This document shows, one piece after another, positions 11,401 to 22,481 of a DNA stretch of 64,000 bases. Each line of letters opens with the position of its first letter. Positions within the stretch are counted from its first letter, which is position 1. The notes beneath the pieces are model-generated. The model saw only the letters and a list, made by a program, of their open reading frames with translations, was not told where the DNA came from and did no database searches. Location of the stretch: positions 29,906,227 through 29,970,226 of the forward strand of contig NC_089863.1 of NCBI RefSeq assembly GCF_036373705.1. Direction: 5' to 3'. The translations under genes were made by a program, and so were the position numbers. This DNA is from Amia ocellicauda (Eukaryota > Chordata > Actinopteri > Amiiformes > Amiidae).

Positions 11401-14018
11401 TACTGTGGCTGGAGCGGAAGCCTGATTTAAAAAATAATAATAAAATAATAAAATAATAATAATAGTTAAAGCTTGCAACTGGTTTACAAACCATTTTCTC
11501 TAGAACCTTAGAAAGGAAGGGAAGGTTGGAAATAGGTCAGTAGTGAGTGAATAGGATCGGCACTGGAATTAAGAACTGGTTTAATTACAGCTGTTTTAAA
11601 CGATTTGGGAACAGATCCTGAGGATAAAGAGGCATTGATAATGTGTATTAGGTGAATAATTAAAGTCCGAGATTGTTTTAGCAGTTTAGTGGGTATAGGG
11701 TCTAGTGTGCAGGTTGTAGTTTTCATTTTAGTGATTAAGGAGACCAATTACTGGTGTTTTACTGCATTAAACGAGTCCAAGGTGGGCAGGGCCTGTGAAG
11801 GACTGCATGTGTCGGCTATAGTATTTGTGTATGTTTCCTGTTCTATCTGTTTTCTAATGCCGTTAACTTTGCTATTGAAATGATCCATGCAGTCATTGCA
11901 GGTGATATTGTGGGGGAATAACCTCTGAAGGCTTTACCTGCTGATTAGTAAGTGTCGCTATTGTATAAAAAGAAATTGCGGGTTATTCTTATGCGCTGCT
12001 AGTATCTTATTATACTGTCATTCCATGCCATGTGGAAGACCTCTAATGTTGTTCCTCTTCTGTGTGTCCCTTGCTACTCCAAGCAGCTGAAATATAATAA
12101 GGCAGTGGTCAGAAATGGTCTGGTTTTGGGGTGATATTATTAGGTTGTTAATCTCTACCCCACGGGTAATAACTAGATCTAGTGTGTGATTGTGACGATG
12201 TGTGGGTCCTGAAACATGCTGAGTGAAGCCTATAGACTCTAATAGGGACAAGAAACTAACAGTGAGGGGGTCGTCTTTAATGTCAATATGCATGTTAATG
12301 TCCCCCAAAATAATAATGAGTTTATCATAGTGTATGGCTAAGTCAGATAAGAGATCGCTAAATTCGGCCATAAAAATTGCATCTTTCTCTCTGAACTGTG
12401 TGTGTTGGAGTGTGTGTTGTCATCCATGTTGTCACCCGAATGCTGTTCTCAGAGCCCTGGAGTTGTGCTGTGTGTTAGGGGGGGGGAGGAGAAGAAAGTG
12501 AGCAGAAGGTTAGGAAGAGAAGGCATTCTTCATTCTTCCCAATAAAGCAGCTGATGTCTCGGTAGCACGCTGTGGCGTCATAGTTATTTTCGGGAATGTT
12601 TTCGGCAAGTTTTCATAGCCTGTAATTACATCGGCTTGTCAGTTTGCCTGGTTTCTGGAAAATATGCATAAAGAACCACAATTGACAAAACATAATGTTA
12701 TAATTAGGGTTTTCGGTATTTATTTCTCATCATGTGACGTGCCTTTGAATCCATTTGGTGCTGAATCACTTTCATTAAAGTACAGAACTGGGGGTGGGCG
12801 ACCAAATAAAGTGGAGACTTTTTTTTCCCCCTCCGTCTTTTCATGGAGTCTCTGCTTCTGATTTGCCGTTCGAGGGCCACTAGGCCTTACGTGGCTTTCT
12901 CACCCTCGCCCCTGCTGAGCCTGTTATAGTTCCCTGTTGTCTTAATTTAGCTCCTAGTCTGTCTCTTATCTCATTGTCTGTAGCTCTCAAACCACAACTT
13001 AATCAGGATGTTGCTGGTAATTAGCTCCCAGATACGCTTTATTGACAACTGACTGAAATGGAAGCAGCGAGGCGGGATGAGGGAAATTAATGCCCCTGAA
13101 AGGAAGCCTTTAGTTTAAAGTGGGTTTATTAGTGATAACGGCAAACAGGGACAAAAATAACTTCCCATTGTGGGAAGCAGAAAGTGCACCCATAGCCCTA
13201 ATTTCTCTCTCTCTCTCTCTCCGCAGGCTGGTGTCGCAGCCCCGGCCACTCAGGGCTGTGTGTTCCTGCTCTCCAGAGGCAGCCTGACCTCCCCCTCTCA
13301 TCTCATCCCCTGGCGCGGCGGCGGGGGGTCGGGGTCTCAGAGGAAGAGCCACCGCCGAGCCCCCTCCTCCTCCGAGAGCCTGCCAGCCGTGGAGCGCCTG
13401 CTGAAGCTGTGGACCCCCGCCGAATCGGCCAAGACCGCCACCGTCCCCCCCGAGCATCTCGACTCGCAGGGCCCACTGCTGCCCCTCTTACTGGGGCCTT
13501 GTGTGGGGGTGTGGAGGGGCTGCTACCTGCGGGGGGGGCAGCAGACACAGGTACAGTTACTCCTTTTAAGCGACAGAGGTGTCACATAGTGGGGGGCTAT
13601 AAATGAAAATGCCAATCCCATTCTTGTATATCTTTGATGCCTGCAGGTGTGCCACCCTGCTCCTCAGCACCCCGTCCAGCAGCTGGCATTGGAGGTGCAG
13701 CAGCTGGGAGACAAGCTGGCCCAGGTCTCGGATGGGCCCAGCAAAGCCACCAATGGACCTCTGGAGGGGCTGCCTAAGAAGCCCGAGGCCAATCTCAATC
13801 AGGGTGCCCGGCACACCACCTTCCTCTTCTCCCCCCAGCGGGCCCCGCCCCCGCAGAGGTTCGCCGCCCCGCCCCGCCCAGCCAGGGACTCCAAACGCAC
13901 CTTCCTCTTCTCTCGCGCCCCCGACGCCAATGGCGGCCCGGGTGTCTCAAACCAGCGCTACGGCCCCCCGCCCACTGCCAGGCTGTCCAAGAACAGCGGC
14001 CCGTCACTGGGCTCGTAA
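1135..14018 (+). CDS. mtmr11: Myotubularin-related protein 11, catalytically dead phosphatase (5' partial)
   Basis: Sixteen exons join in one frame: 1135-1207, 6315-6451, 6566-6635, 6761-6900, 7144-7228, 7313-7460, 7599-7686, 7777-7865, 8019-8143, 8644-8722, 8976-9046, 9668-9840, 10015-10185, 10300-10515, 13227-13550, 13647-14018. They give 786 residues plus a stop; the human protein is about 709. The N-terminal part (about residues 20-150, e.g. [24 protein letters not shown]) is the PH-GRAM domain. The middle (about 190-480) is the myotubularin phosphatase fold, with [25 protein letters not shown] and [13 protein letters not shown]. Where active members have HCSDGWDRT, this protein reads ILQEPEDRD near residue 368: the catalytic Cys is a Leu while the Arg is kept. 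MTMR10, 11 and 12 are the known dead branch that partners active phosphatases; the RCLPGE and CYLRG matches and the SF3B4 neighbour favour MTMR11. The C-terminus (from about 660) is Pro-rich and low complexity. The start codon was not found. Confidence 0.9.
1718..1970 (+). repeat. Polypyrimidine tract in MTMR11 intron
   Basis: About 250 bases are almost only C and T, in irregular CCTCTC and TTCTCC runs. The tract has no gene-like features; the long open frames across it on both strands are caused by its composition. Confidence 0.7.
3450..4150 (+). mobile_element. CR1-like LINE, 3' end fragment, split by an insertion
   Basis: The sequence from GGAGACTACAGGGGGACTTG onward matches the 3' end of the near-complete element at 45.7-49.7 kb (its bases about 49405-49740). 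It covers the C-terminal part of reverse-transcriptase ORF2, the stop and the short 3' tail ending ACTTTCTTATG. Compared with that copy it lacks about 40 and 20 bases within the coding part, so it is dead. A 393-base A-rich insertion splits it (separate entry). It lies in the same orientation as MTMR11, inside the intron. Confidence 0.85.
3484..3904 (+). mobile_element. A-rich insertion with 14-base target duplication
   Basis: The 14-base word TCAAAATCATGAAA occurs at 3484-3497 and again at 3891-3904, while the uninterrupted LINE copy near 49434 has it once. The 393 bases between are thus an insertion with a target-site duplication. The insert is very A-rich on the plus strand with few G, ends in an A-rich stretch (about 3868-3890), and has no terminal inverted repeat or convincing protein. 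Duplication length and A-rich end suggest LINE-driven retroposition. I do not recognise the source. Confidence 0.7.
10526..12380 (-). mobile_element. L2-like LINE, truncated, in MTMR11 intron 14
   Basis: Reading the minus strand, codons at about 12371-12018 give endonuclease-type motifs ([24 protein letters not shown]) and about 11747-11508 give the start of a reverse transcriptase ([12 protein letters not shown]). The 3' end at 10528-10600 is the tail GGGCGCAATACAAATAAAAA followed by repeats of TGAT. The same type of tail occurs at 40785-40838 on the plus strand. The frames are interrupted and most of the reverse transcriptase is missing or decayed, so the copy is dead. The L2 clade call rests on the protein motifs and tail. 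Confidence 0.75.
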
Positions 14019-16270
14019 AGACGGCCGCTGCCTCTCTCCTTGAAGATGCCTGGTGGGCTGTAAAGACTTGGTCAAACCAGGGGTGTGGTACGTTACTGTC
14101 CTTATAAACCCTGATCCTGGTACTCACTGGTAATGGGTACCATGTATCATAGGATACCATAGGATTTACTGAGGGGAAAACCAGTACTTGCACGAGGAGA
14201 GTTCAGAGGGATCGGTTCTCACTACTGAAAGGCACCAAAGAATTGCTGTAGCAGAGATGCACTCTGAAAAAAACAAACAAAAAAAAGTTGTTTGTGGATT
14301 GTAGCCAGTCACATTTCTCCCAGTTAGATCTCGATGTTGGGCAGTGAACCGGGGCTTAACTGGCTCACCGTCACAATTCAATTATGCAATTAAGGAAGTA
14401 TAGAAAAATGGAGAGATGGAGAGGCGTTTATTTCAGTGGCTCATATACTAAATACCAGTGTTTCTCAGCCGTGTTCCTGGGACACGCCTGTCCCGCTGGT
14501 CTGCATTCCACACAATCTCTTATGCACTCGCCAATTTACAAAAGTTCATTCTCGCAAACAATTATTGAAATGAAGGTTTCGATGAAGCCAGTTGGTGCAG
14601 ATTGTCCTGTCCCTGACTGAAGGGTGTTGGTACGCTACCCGAGACCCTTTACAATAGGGCAGCACTCCATTGTAGTAGTGGTGCTTGTTTACGGATGCAA
14701 GGCTTTTTAGAAAGCAGTCTATCCATGGAGCACATTTTTCAGAAATAATCTCTAGTTATATTCGTTATCAAACGGCTGATGTCTTTGTGTTTAGGCTGGC
14801 AAGCAGTTGTCTCTTTTTAAGGGTTCTGCTTTGAAGTATTTGTGTGGAAGCAACATATTCCAAAACTGCAACCAGCTCTGTACTAACTGCTCAGTATTTG
14901 TTGGCCGCTTAACAACTTACTTATTTGTAATATTTTTCCATGCAGGCTCTTGTCAGACTGTGGTGTCACAGAAAAAAAAAGAAGTTGTATTTCAAAGTGT
15001 ATCACTTAAAGGGCTACTAGGCAGTATTTCTAACAAAAACAGTCGATTTTCTTCTTAGTATTAACTTAATGTGCCGTTTTCTTTATCTGATTCCAGAGTT
15101 CTGTTCTTATAGATTAGTAACTAAAAAGATAGATAGATATCCAGAAAGACTTGGATTTTTTATTTCTGTTTTTGGCTCGCAGTGCAATGCAAGAGAGAGA
15201 GAGTTTCAGGGGTATAGGGTTAAAGTCCTCTCCTTCTCTCCCTTCATTTACTTCTTGAATTGAAATAGCCCTAAACAGACTAGTAATGCTAATCTGAACT
15301 CGAATAGGGAAAAATTATTTCTAATCTGGGAGTATTTTCTTAAATTGCTGACCTGCAGACCTTTAACTTACAGCACAAGAGGGGAACTTGAGATGCTAAA
15401 GCAACCCAAAACCAAAAGCTAGTTTGGACCAACAAATTGTTTCAGGACAATATTAGAGGCACTTACCTAAAAAGTATTACCCTGCTTAGCTCAGACGATT
15501 TAAATCTGTTTTTTGTTTTTTTGTTTTTTTGTTTTTGTTTAATCAGACCAGATTTCCTTTGATTCATCTCCAAGGTCTGCTTCTGGACACCTGAAGATGA
15601 ATATGATTATCCTACAGGTGGTTTGCTGCAATGAACATCGACATGTTTGTTTTATTTATACATTTGTGTTTGGACGGTACCATCTTTAAGTGTTACCCTT
15701 TTCCTTACTTTCATAGTCTTTATAATACCAGGACCTGGGAAGTTTTGTAATAATAAGCATTTGGTTAATGCGATCATCTCTCAGTTTTGCTATGAGAGGA
15801 CGGGGAATGCACTTAAAGCATTGACCAATTGAGGGTAGTCGTGTTGTTGAAGTCCTTGTGTGTATATGACGTGTTTTCATACTGAAAACACACACGGTCC
15901 GATTATAACTACCTGCATCATTGCATGGATGGATTTAGTTTTTCATCTCACCTTTTTATACTGGAATTCACTCAGACTGTGTCATTTTCTCTCTTGTGTT
16001 GTATGGAAATTGTTGTGTGCCTTCATGTAACATACATAGGCTTGCTATTGCCCAACAGCTGTATTTATTAATTTAAACAAGCTTGAAAGCTCAGATAACA
16101 AGATTTGCTCTCAACAACTTTCTTTGCAGTAGAAGAATGGCACACTGACTGACCAGTCTCTCCGCTGATCATAGTGTAAAGGGGATTCTGACTAAATCTG
16201 TCAGATGGACATGCGAATTACAAACTTTAGAGGCAGGCAGGCACAGCAGGAATACATGCTGAAAGGTACC
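14019..16270. other. MTMR11 3' flank, no gene seen
   Basis: The first part is presumably the MTMR11 3' untranslated region; I did not see a clear AATAAA to mark its end. A piece near 14455-14540 (TGTTTCTCAGCCGTGTTCCTGG) resembles a dispersed fish repeat. The rest is AT-rich with short oligo-T runs (15510-15540). No exon, RNA gene or long open frame is convincing. Confidence 0.45.
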
Positions 16271-16273
16271 AAG

Positions 16274-16275
<2 letters not shown>

Positions 16276-16363
<88 letters not shown>
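16276..16363. repeat. (AT)n microsatellite next to Tc1 element
   Basis: About 44 units of AT run without interruption up to the left end of the Tc1-like element. A shorter AT run continues on the other side (about 17598-17620), as if the element had landed inside the repeat. Confidence 0.9.
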
Positions 16364-16372
<9 letters not shown>

Positions 16373-17596
16373 TCACCTAAAGGATTATTAGGAACACCAT
16401 ACTAATACTGTGTTTGACCCCCTTTCGCCTTCAGAACTGCCTTAATTCTACGTGGCATTGATTCAACAAGGTGCTGAAAGCATTCTTTAGAAATGTTGGC
16501 CCATATTGATAGGATAGCATCTTGCAGTTGATGGAGATTTGTGGGATGCACATCCAGGGCACGAAGCTCCCGTTCCACCACATCCCAAAGATGCTCTATT
16601 GGGTTGAGATCTTGTGACTGTGGGGGCCAGTTTAGTACAGTGAACTCATTGTCATGTTCAAGAAACCAATTTGAAATGATTCGACCTTTGTGACATGGTG
16701 CATTATCCTGCTGGAAGTAACCATCAGAGGATGGGTACATGGTGGTCATAAAGGGATGGACATGGTCAGAAACAATGCTCAGGTAGGCCGTGGCATTTAA
16801 ACGATGCCAAATTGGCACTAAGGGGCCAAGAAAACATCCCCCACACCATTACACCACCACCACCAGCCTGCACAGTGGTAACAAGGCATGATGGATCCAT
16901 GTTCTCATTCTGTTTACGCCAAATTCTGACTCTACCATCTGAATGTCTCAACAGAAATCGAGACTCATCAGACCAGGCAACATTTTTCCAGTCTTCAACT
17001 GTCCAATTTTGGTGAGCTTGGGCAAATTGTAGCCTCTTTTTCCTATTTGTAGTGGAGATGAGTGGTACCCGGTGGGGTCTTCTGCTGTTGTAGCCCATCC
17101 GCCTCAAGGTTGTACGTGTTGTGGCTTCACAAATGCTTTGCTGCATACCTCGGTTGTAACGAGTGGTTATTTCAGTCAAAGTTGCTCTTCTATCAGCTTG
17201 AATCAGTCGGCCCATTCTCCTCTGACCTCTAGCATCAACAAGGCATTTTCGCCCCCACAGGACTGCCGCATACTGGATGTTTTTCCCTTTTCACACCATT
17301 CTTTGTAATCCCTAGAAATGGTTGTGCGTGAAAATCCCAGTAACTGAGCAGATTGTGAAATACTCAGACCGGCCCGTCTGGCACCAACAACCATGCCACG
17401 CTCAAAATTGCTTAAATCACCTTTCTTTCCCATTCAGACATCCAGTTTGGAGTTCAGGAGATTGACTTGACCAGGACCACACCCCTAAATGCATTGAAGC
17501 AACTGCCATGTGATTGGTTGGTTAGATAATTGCATTAATGAGAAATTGAACAGGTGTTCCTAATAATCCTTTAGGTGAGTGTGTGTGTATGTGTGT
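16364..17596 (-). mobile_element. Tc1-like DNA transposon, inactive
   Basis: Inverted ends: CACTCACCTAAAGGATTATT at about 16369-16390 and its reverse complement at about 17560-17583, both preceded by CA/TG repeats and then by AT. The length of about 1.2 kb is normal for Tc1/mariner elements. It carries a broken DD34E transposase on the minus strand (separate entry). Insertion at TA within an AT repeat fits the known target preference. Confidence 0.9.
16402..17433 (-). pseudogene. Tc1-like transposase, frameshifted
   Basis: Three consecutive reading frames together cover the whole enzyme. The N-terminal helix-turn-helix part starts at 17433 (MGKKGDLSNFERG, GFSRTTISRDY). The middle part from about 17215 carries the first catalytic Asp (AWSDESRF). 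The C-terminal part, ending at 16402, has the second Asp (QQDNAPCHKG) and the Glu (NPIEHLWD). Frames change at about 17210-17260 and about 16790-16825. All three DD34E residues survive but no continuous protein can be made. Confidence 0.85.
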
Positions 17597-17620
17597 GTAT
17601 ATATATATATATATATATAA

Positions 17621-18300
17621 TTTCAAGAATGTGTACATACCCGATTCTCTTGTTTTAAATGTTGCTTTGCCTTCTTAACACACTTTTCAGAGAACAAATA
17701 ACCAAGGAGAGAGTCAGCTCCTTTATACTCTTCCCAGTTTGGTTAATGATGTGCTGTTTCCATGTATTGACTGCATACGTCAACATTATTGCATATTGAC
17801 ATTGGTTAGATTGGTCCAAATACCAGTATATTCCACAGCTGTTTCCAAGTTGTACATATATATATATTTTTTTTTGATGTCTTATTTAATGATGAAGGGG
17901 GAAGAAATAAATCCATTACAATTCCATCCAAAGTCTGCTCACCGGTCTCATTTCTCTTTACTGTGCTCAGTGTGGTACTTACTGCATACTTATGTTCATT
18001 CACCACATCATTCAATTTAAATAAAAAGGTGGGAATGTGGTACAGTATGAGCAGTAAGTGAGGGATTACTGTAACACAAGTCATAAACTGTTTCACCCGT
18101 GTCTGCAGAATAGGAGTGACTGCTTTACACAAAGAGTTGTGGGTGTTGGGAACTGTCCGATCTCTGGAATCCTTCCACAACTACCTTAAATAAGTCTTAG
18201 GATCGGTGCATTCTCTGCTAAGTTCTGAAATTTTAGTTTCCAAAACCCTCTACAGTGGAGCAGTATACACAATACACAGACGTTTTTTGTTTGTTTGTTT
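17621..18300. other. Intergenic, no gene seen
   Basis: AT-rich sequence with a short TATATA run near 17858. No exon is supported on either strand. The RING gene's transcript probably ends just to the right. Confidence 0.4.
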
Positions 18301-18308
18301 TTTAATAT

Positions 18309-18314
18309 TTTATT
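18309..18314 (-). terminator. Possible poly(A) signal of the RING gene
   Basis: The minus strand reads AATAAA here, about 745 bases beyond the RING gene's stop codon. This gives a plausible 3' untranslated region, but other signals could be used. Confidence 0.35.
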
Positions 18315-19057
18315 TCAACATCATCACTTCACTGGTTCTATAATGCTGCATAATTGTCTCGGCCAATATAAACAGAAGTATAATTGGAAGGTGGGAAGTT
18401 AAAAAATAAATTAAAACGTATATATACACAAATATCTTTTGAAGGAAATATATTTACAGAGTAAAGACCTGAGACTGTCTTCACCAAGTATCTGAGTGTG
18501 TTTTGTACAAATCCTGAACCATTTAACTGGACGAGCTGCTGGGTTTAATTAGTTGACCGTTTCTTCAGATGCTCTCCTTTTACGCAGCGACTGCAGTGAC
18601 AACAGTTTTCCAAGAAACTCTTGGCATTGACTGATGAACACTTATGGTTACAAATTAGCAAAGCAATAATACAATCAGTTAAAACGCGTAGCCCTGAGAT
18701 AACTGTGGTGCATTCATTGTTTGGTAATAGACACAGTTTGGAGTTTGGAAAGCGGAGCATCACCTTCAAACTGCGCAGCATTTGTAGAAGTCACTTTAAA
18801 ATCCTATTTTAGGAAGTCGAATAACGCCAGTCTTCAAACTCACCTGTTGGAAGTCTGCACAAAATACGTGTTGATAAAAAATATATACAAATCCCGCTGT
18901 ATTTTGTGTCGTTTTTGCGCGTCCTGTGTTTGAGGACCCCTGTCCTCATAAAGATCCCATGCATGGTCCGGGGAGCGAATCCGCCCCGGTGGATGGAAAG
19001 GCGTCAAGTCGCTTGGGTGAGGCGCCTGGACGGGCTGTCTAGAGGAGCGGCTAGGGG

Positions 19058-19307
19058 TCACATTGCGCCGTAGTTGATGGACCCCAGGCGCTGGATGGAT
19101 TTGCACATGGGGCAGGGGAACTCCGACAGCCCCTCGATGTCCTGGAAGGCCTCGTTGACGATGCGGTCTGCGCAGGCGCCGCAATACGTGTGGCCGCAGG
19201 ACAGGCGCTTGAGTCGCTTGCCGTAGCTGATGCAGTATTGGCAGTGCGGGTCGCTGCTGTCCCAGGACGAGCTGCCCCGCTGCAGCCGGGCCTTGCGCTC
19301 AGACCTG

Positions 19308-19342
<35 letters not shown>

Positions 19343-20309
19343 TCAGCGAGGGGAAGAGGGAGGCACTGGAAGTCCAGACACCTAGTCCTATTGCATGATT
19401 TCATTTGTGATTTGTGTCAATGCATAACGACAATATTATTATTGGTATTATGATGTCAACAATAATAGAACGATCTTGTTTGGATTCTGAGTCGATTAAT
19501 CGATTTAAAGTCTTTTTTAATTGTTCGTTTTTTTTTATTGAATTGCACAATTTGTCCTACACAAGTTTGCCAATGACTGATTTGATATGACGTGTTGCAG
19601 TTATTTTGGGTGTTTTGTTTTCCTTCTCTGCTTTTACATGACATGATTACATACTCCCACACAATCTATTCTTAGATCTTAATGAAGACCTGTTTTCATC
19701 AATCATGTGTACCATTTTGAACAGGTCTATAAAAATAAAAAAACGGCAGTGCCCAAAGTTCATAAGAAAAGAGCTTGACATCAGGTGCGGTGGGGTTGGG
19801 GGGAAAGGTAAGCTACTGAAATGACCAGTGCGTTAAAATATAGTAACATTGCTGCCTTCCTAGTTATGAAATCCTTGTCAGTGTTGTCTCATGTTGGGGA
19901 TTTTCTTAATGTCACTCTCCTGCCCGCATTCCACACAAATACCAGCTCCGACATTTGAGAGTGCTATAATCAAGCATTACAACAGGTCGGGTGGTGGTGT
20001 TGTGATCCCTGACTGGCACAGTTCCACCCTGGTTTGTCTATCTCCGGTAGCCCACCTCTAAGAGTACATGTCTCCTCAACTGTATTCCATGTGATTAATT
20101 TAATTTTACTTTTTCTGTCTCTGCCCTGGGAGTGAGTTGGACGAAAAAGTTATTACCGCCAAATGGGAGTTAGGTTAGACTGTCATTGATATTCTCAGTA
20201 TGATTATTATAGTAGTAGTATTTCCTCACCTCTTTACGGAGTTGGTGTGCATCACTCCATCAAGGCAGTTGAGGTGCAGCTCAGAGAGGGTCCTAGAGAG
20301 AAGGTCCAT
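19058..20309 (-). CDS. Small RING-finger protein, 108 residues, unrecognised
   Basis: Two minus-strand exons, 20309-20230 and 19304-19058, join across AGAG|GTGAGG and CTACCAG|G so that codon AG|G stays in frame. They give 108 residues ending INYGAM. The N-terminus (MDLLSRTLSELHLNCLDGV) is short and partly hydrophobic, then comes a basic, Ser-rich linker (residues about 26-45). The C-terminal half is a C3HC4 RING: CQYC, then SCGHTYCGAC, then a long helix-like spacer, then CPMC. RING domains bind two zinc ions and recruit ubiquitin-conjugating enzymes, so a ubiquitin-ligase role is inferred. A TATA box 79 bases upstream makes this ATG (context ACCATGG) better than the in-frame Met at 20429, which would lie upstream of the TATA box. 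Human has no gene I know of between MTMR11 and SF3B4. I cannot name it. Confidence 0.75.
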
Positions 20310-20387
20310 GGTGTTCACCTGACGCACAGGTCTGCTAGAGTGGAGAGAGGCTGGGCGCACATCCTTCAATGCGAGGGGAGCAACACG

Positions 20388-20394
20388 TTTTATA
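20388..20394 (-). promoter_or_regulatory. TATA box of the RING gene
   Basis: The minus strand reads GTATAAAAC. A start site about 30 bases downstream, near 20360, would leave a 5' untranslated region of about 50 bases before the ATG at 20309. A TATA promoter suggests regulated rather than constant expression. Confidence 0.6.
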
Positions 20395-20459
20395 CAGAAA
20401 CTGAAACCGGCGGACAGCCCCCCATTCACACCTACATCCCCTTTTCAAACGCTGTGTAG

Positions 20460-22360
20460 TCCGTGGAGAAATGTAAGAACGCAACTGTCCCATGCGAGGG
20501 AATTGCAACTGATGATTTACCGCCCGACTCCTGCTACACCCGTCCCGTCTAGTCTAGACAAAAGTCACTTCTTCACAACGTCAATCCAGTGGGCGTCGTT
20601 TTGGGCAAACACCGATCAGAGATGTGATTCGCATTGAGGCAAGAGAAAGAAAAACACGTAAAAAACCGGCACAACTGGCTCATCCAAATCTTTCACGTTT
20701 CCTCATCTCTTTCAGAGGAAAGAGGTGTATATAGGGATCCTATCTTAATATTCTGGGTTCTAGGGGAATTTCTTTCCATGTCTGTCTGGTTAATACCTCT
20801 CAAAAACATGACAAATATAACTTCAGTGTTTTATAAGTGGTTGGTGACACTGACTTTACTTCACATGGGTATTTCTGAGTCTATTATTTACAACCCTAAC
20901 TTTAACCCTTATCCCAACCCCAGCCCCTATCGCACCCCTAGCTCCAAAACGAACCTTAATTTTAATGTATGTCTACAGCTAGAGATTTTCTGCCTCAAGT
21001 AAAATTCGTTTTCAGTTGCTTTACTTTGACACCTGCTTTTCTCTTGACTGAAATTAGCAAACACAAATATCCTTTTAGGTGTTGCATAGCCTACAGCTTG
21101 AAGAATGTTAATTTAAAAAGTCAAAAGTAAATGTTTTGTATCATTTGGGTGTTTTTTTAAAGAGGGGTGTGAAAGTATGGGCCAAAGAGGCCAACAGACG
21201 TGCCCATGTTGGCTATGCAGTGAGGCAAGTCAAAACTCCCCCATTCACAACTAGCTGTAAGTCAAAACAAGTGATCCAACAAGGAACCCATACTTGAATG
21301 CTGCCTGGCCACAGATTATTTCATCACCAGCATTTTTGGAGGTAGGATGCACAGAGACTAAAAGCTAGTGTGGGAAACCAGTTAGTCAAGTTTGCACTGG
21401 TTAGCTATCCTAGGAATGTTTGGCAGCTGCTTTGGATTATTTCAATAACCGCTGTCTTCACCTTGTTTGTCTGGCACTGGCGTGTATACACACCTTACAC
21501 CTACACTTACTCATTGTTACCCTCAATGCACCATATGGAGTACCAAGTACATTTTTTCCAGGTTATCTTAGGTGACTTCTAATTGTTTGATAGAATGCTA
21601 TTTCCATTTTCTCTGCATTTGGCTCTTGTTTAGCTAATTGAACAATTCAAAGCTACATGCTAAAGTTATATGTTACCCAGTTTCTATAATGTGTAAAGTT
21701 TTGTTCCAAAAAAGATGATTATGGAGAAAAATATATTAATGACAAATTGTGTCAAAAGGTATATACAGATAAGGTAACACAGTGGGTAGGTCTCTTTACA
21801 TCCTCATTGGTTTACAACCTGGGAATAATGTAAACAAAGCTGAACTGGTACACTTTAGTAAACACGTGATTCAGTGAAGTGACTTGAGTCGACGTGGAAG
21901 AAAATCATCAGACACTGCGCCCTCCTAGGGGCCTCCCTTCCATTGGGCCCACATCACCAGAATCTCAGTAATCTGAAGCAAAATAAAATACTTTCATGAG
22001 AATCAGTGAGTGGCATATTCACTCAGTGGATATTTTGAGAATAGATAACTAATTAGGTGCAATTTCCAAACAATAGAAATGTGATAATTGAACTTTGAGA
22101 AACACACAAAAATATTTTTTACATGCACACAAACACATGCACTTACTTGGAACCAAATGCATGTTCTAAATTAATTTCAAAATGCATGTTGCTTCTTAGA
22201 CACCTTACACACAATGATCTTGTAAACCATGTCGTCACTGTATCAAGTTAGGTAGGATATTTGCTTTAAATATACCCCTGGCTCTGGCAAGTATGCAGGT
22301 AAACAGACACTGCGCATGTGCCGTGCTCTTCAGCGCAACATCAGTAATAAGGCCTGGGTC
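20460..22360. other. Intergenic between RING gene and SF3B4
   Basis: No gene found. The stretch is mostly AT-rich, with a short run resembling decayed telomere-like repeats (CCCTAACTTTAACCC) near 20890. It must hold the upstream regulatory DNA of two divergently transcribed genes whose starts are 2.2 kb apart. Confidence 0.4.
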
Positions 22361-22481
22361 ATCCGGCCCAGCAGAGGGCGATGTCTGCGCCTGCATGGCA
22401 GAGTGCGGAAGCCGGGTGGCGTGGCTGAGGCGGGGCGGGAAGGCCACTTCCGTCGGACGCGGCGAGCACGCAGGATTCAAC
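22360..22481 (+). promoter_or_regulatory. SF3B4 promoter, CpG-rich and TATA-less
   Basis: The stretch before the ATG is GC-rich, with GGGGCGGG (Sp1 type) near 22431, CACTTCCG (ETS type) at about 22444, and CAACATGGCGGCG over the start codon, which fits a YY1 element. CCAGCAGAGGGCG at 22368-22380 matches the CTCF core. No TATA box is seen. This is the usual layout for a constantly expressed gene. Confidence 0.65.

Noticed and set aside
20310..20429. Upstream Met extending the RING protein by 40 residues
   Set aside because: It would start upstream of the TATA box, has a poor start context, and the extension looks like random sequence.
20888..20945. Telomere-like CCCTAA repeats
   Set aside because: Only a few imperfect units are present, as in many AT-rich fish repeats; not evidence for a chromosome fusion.
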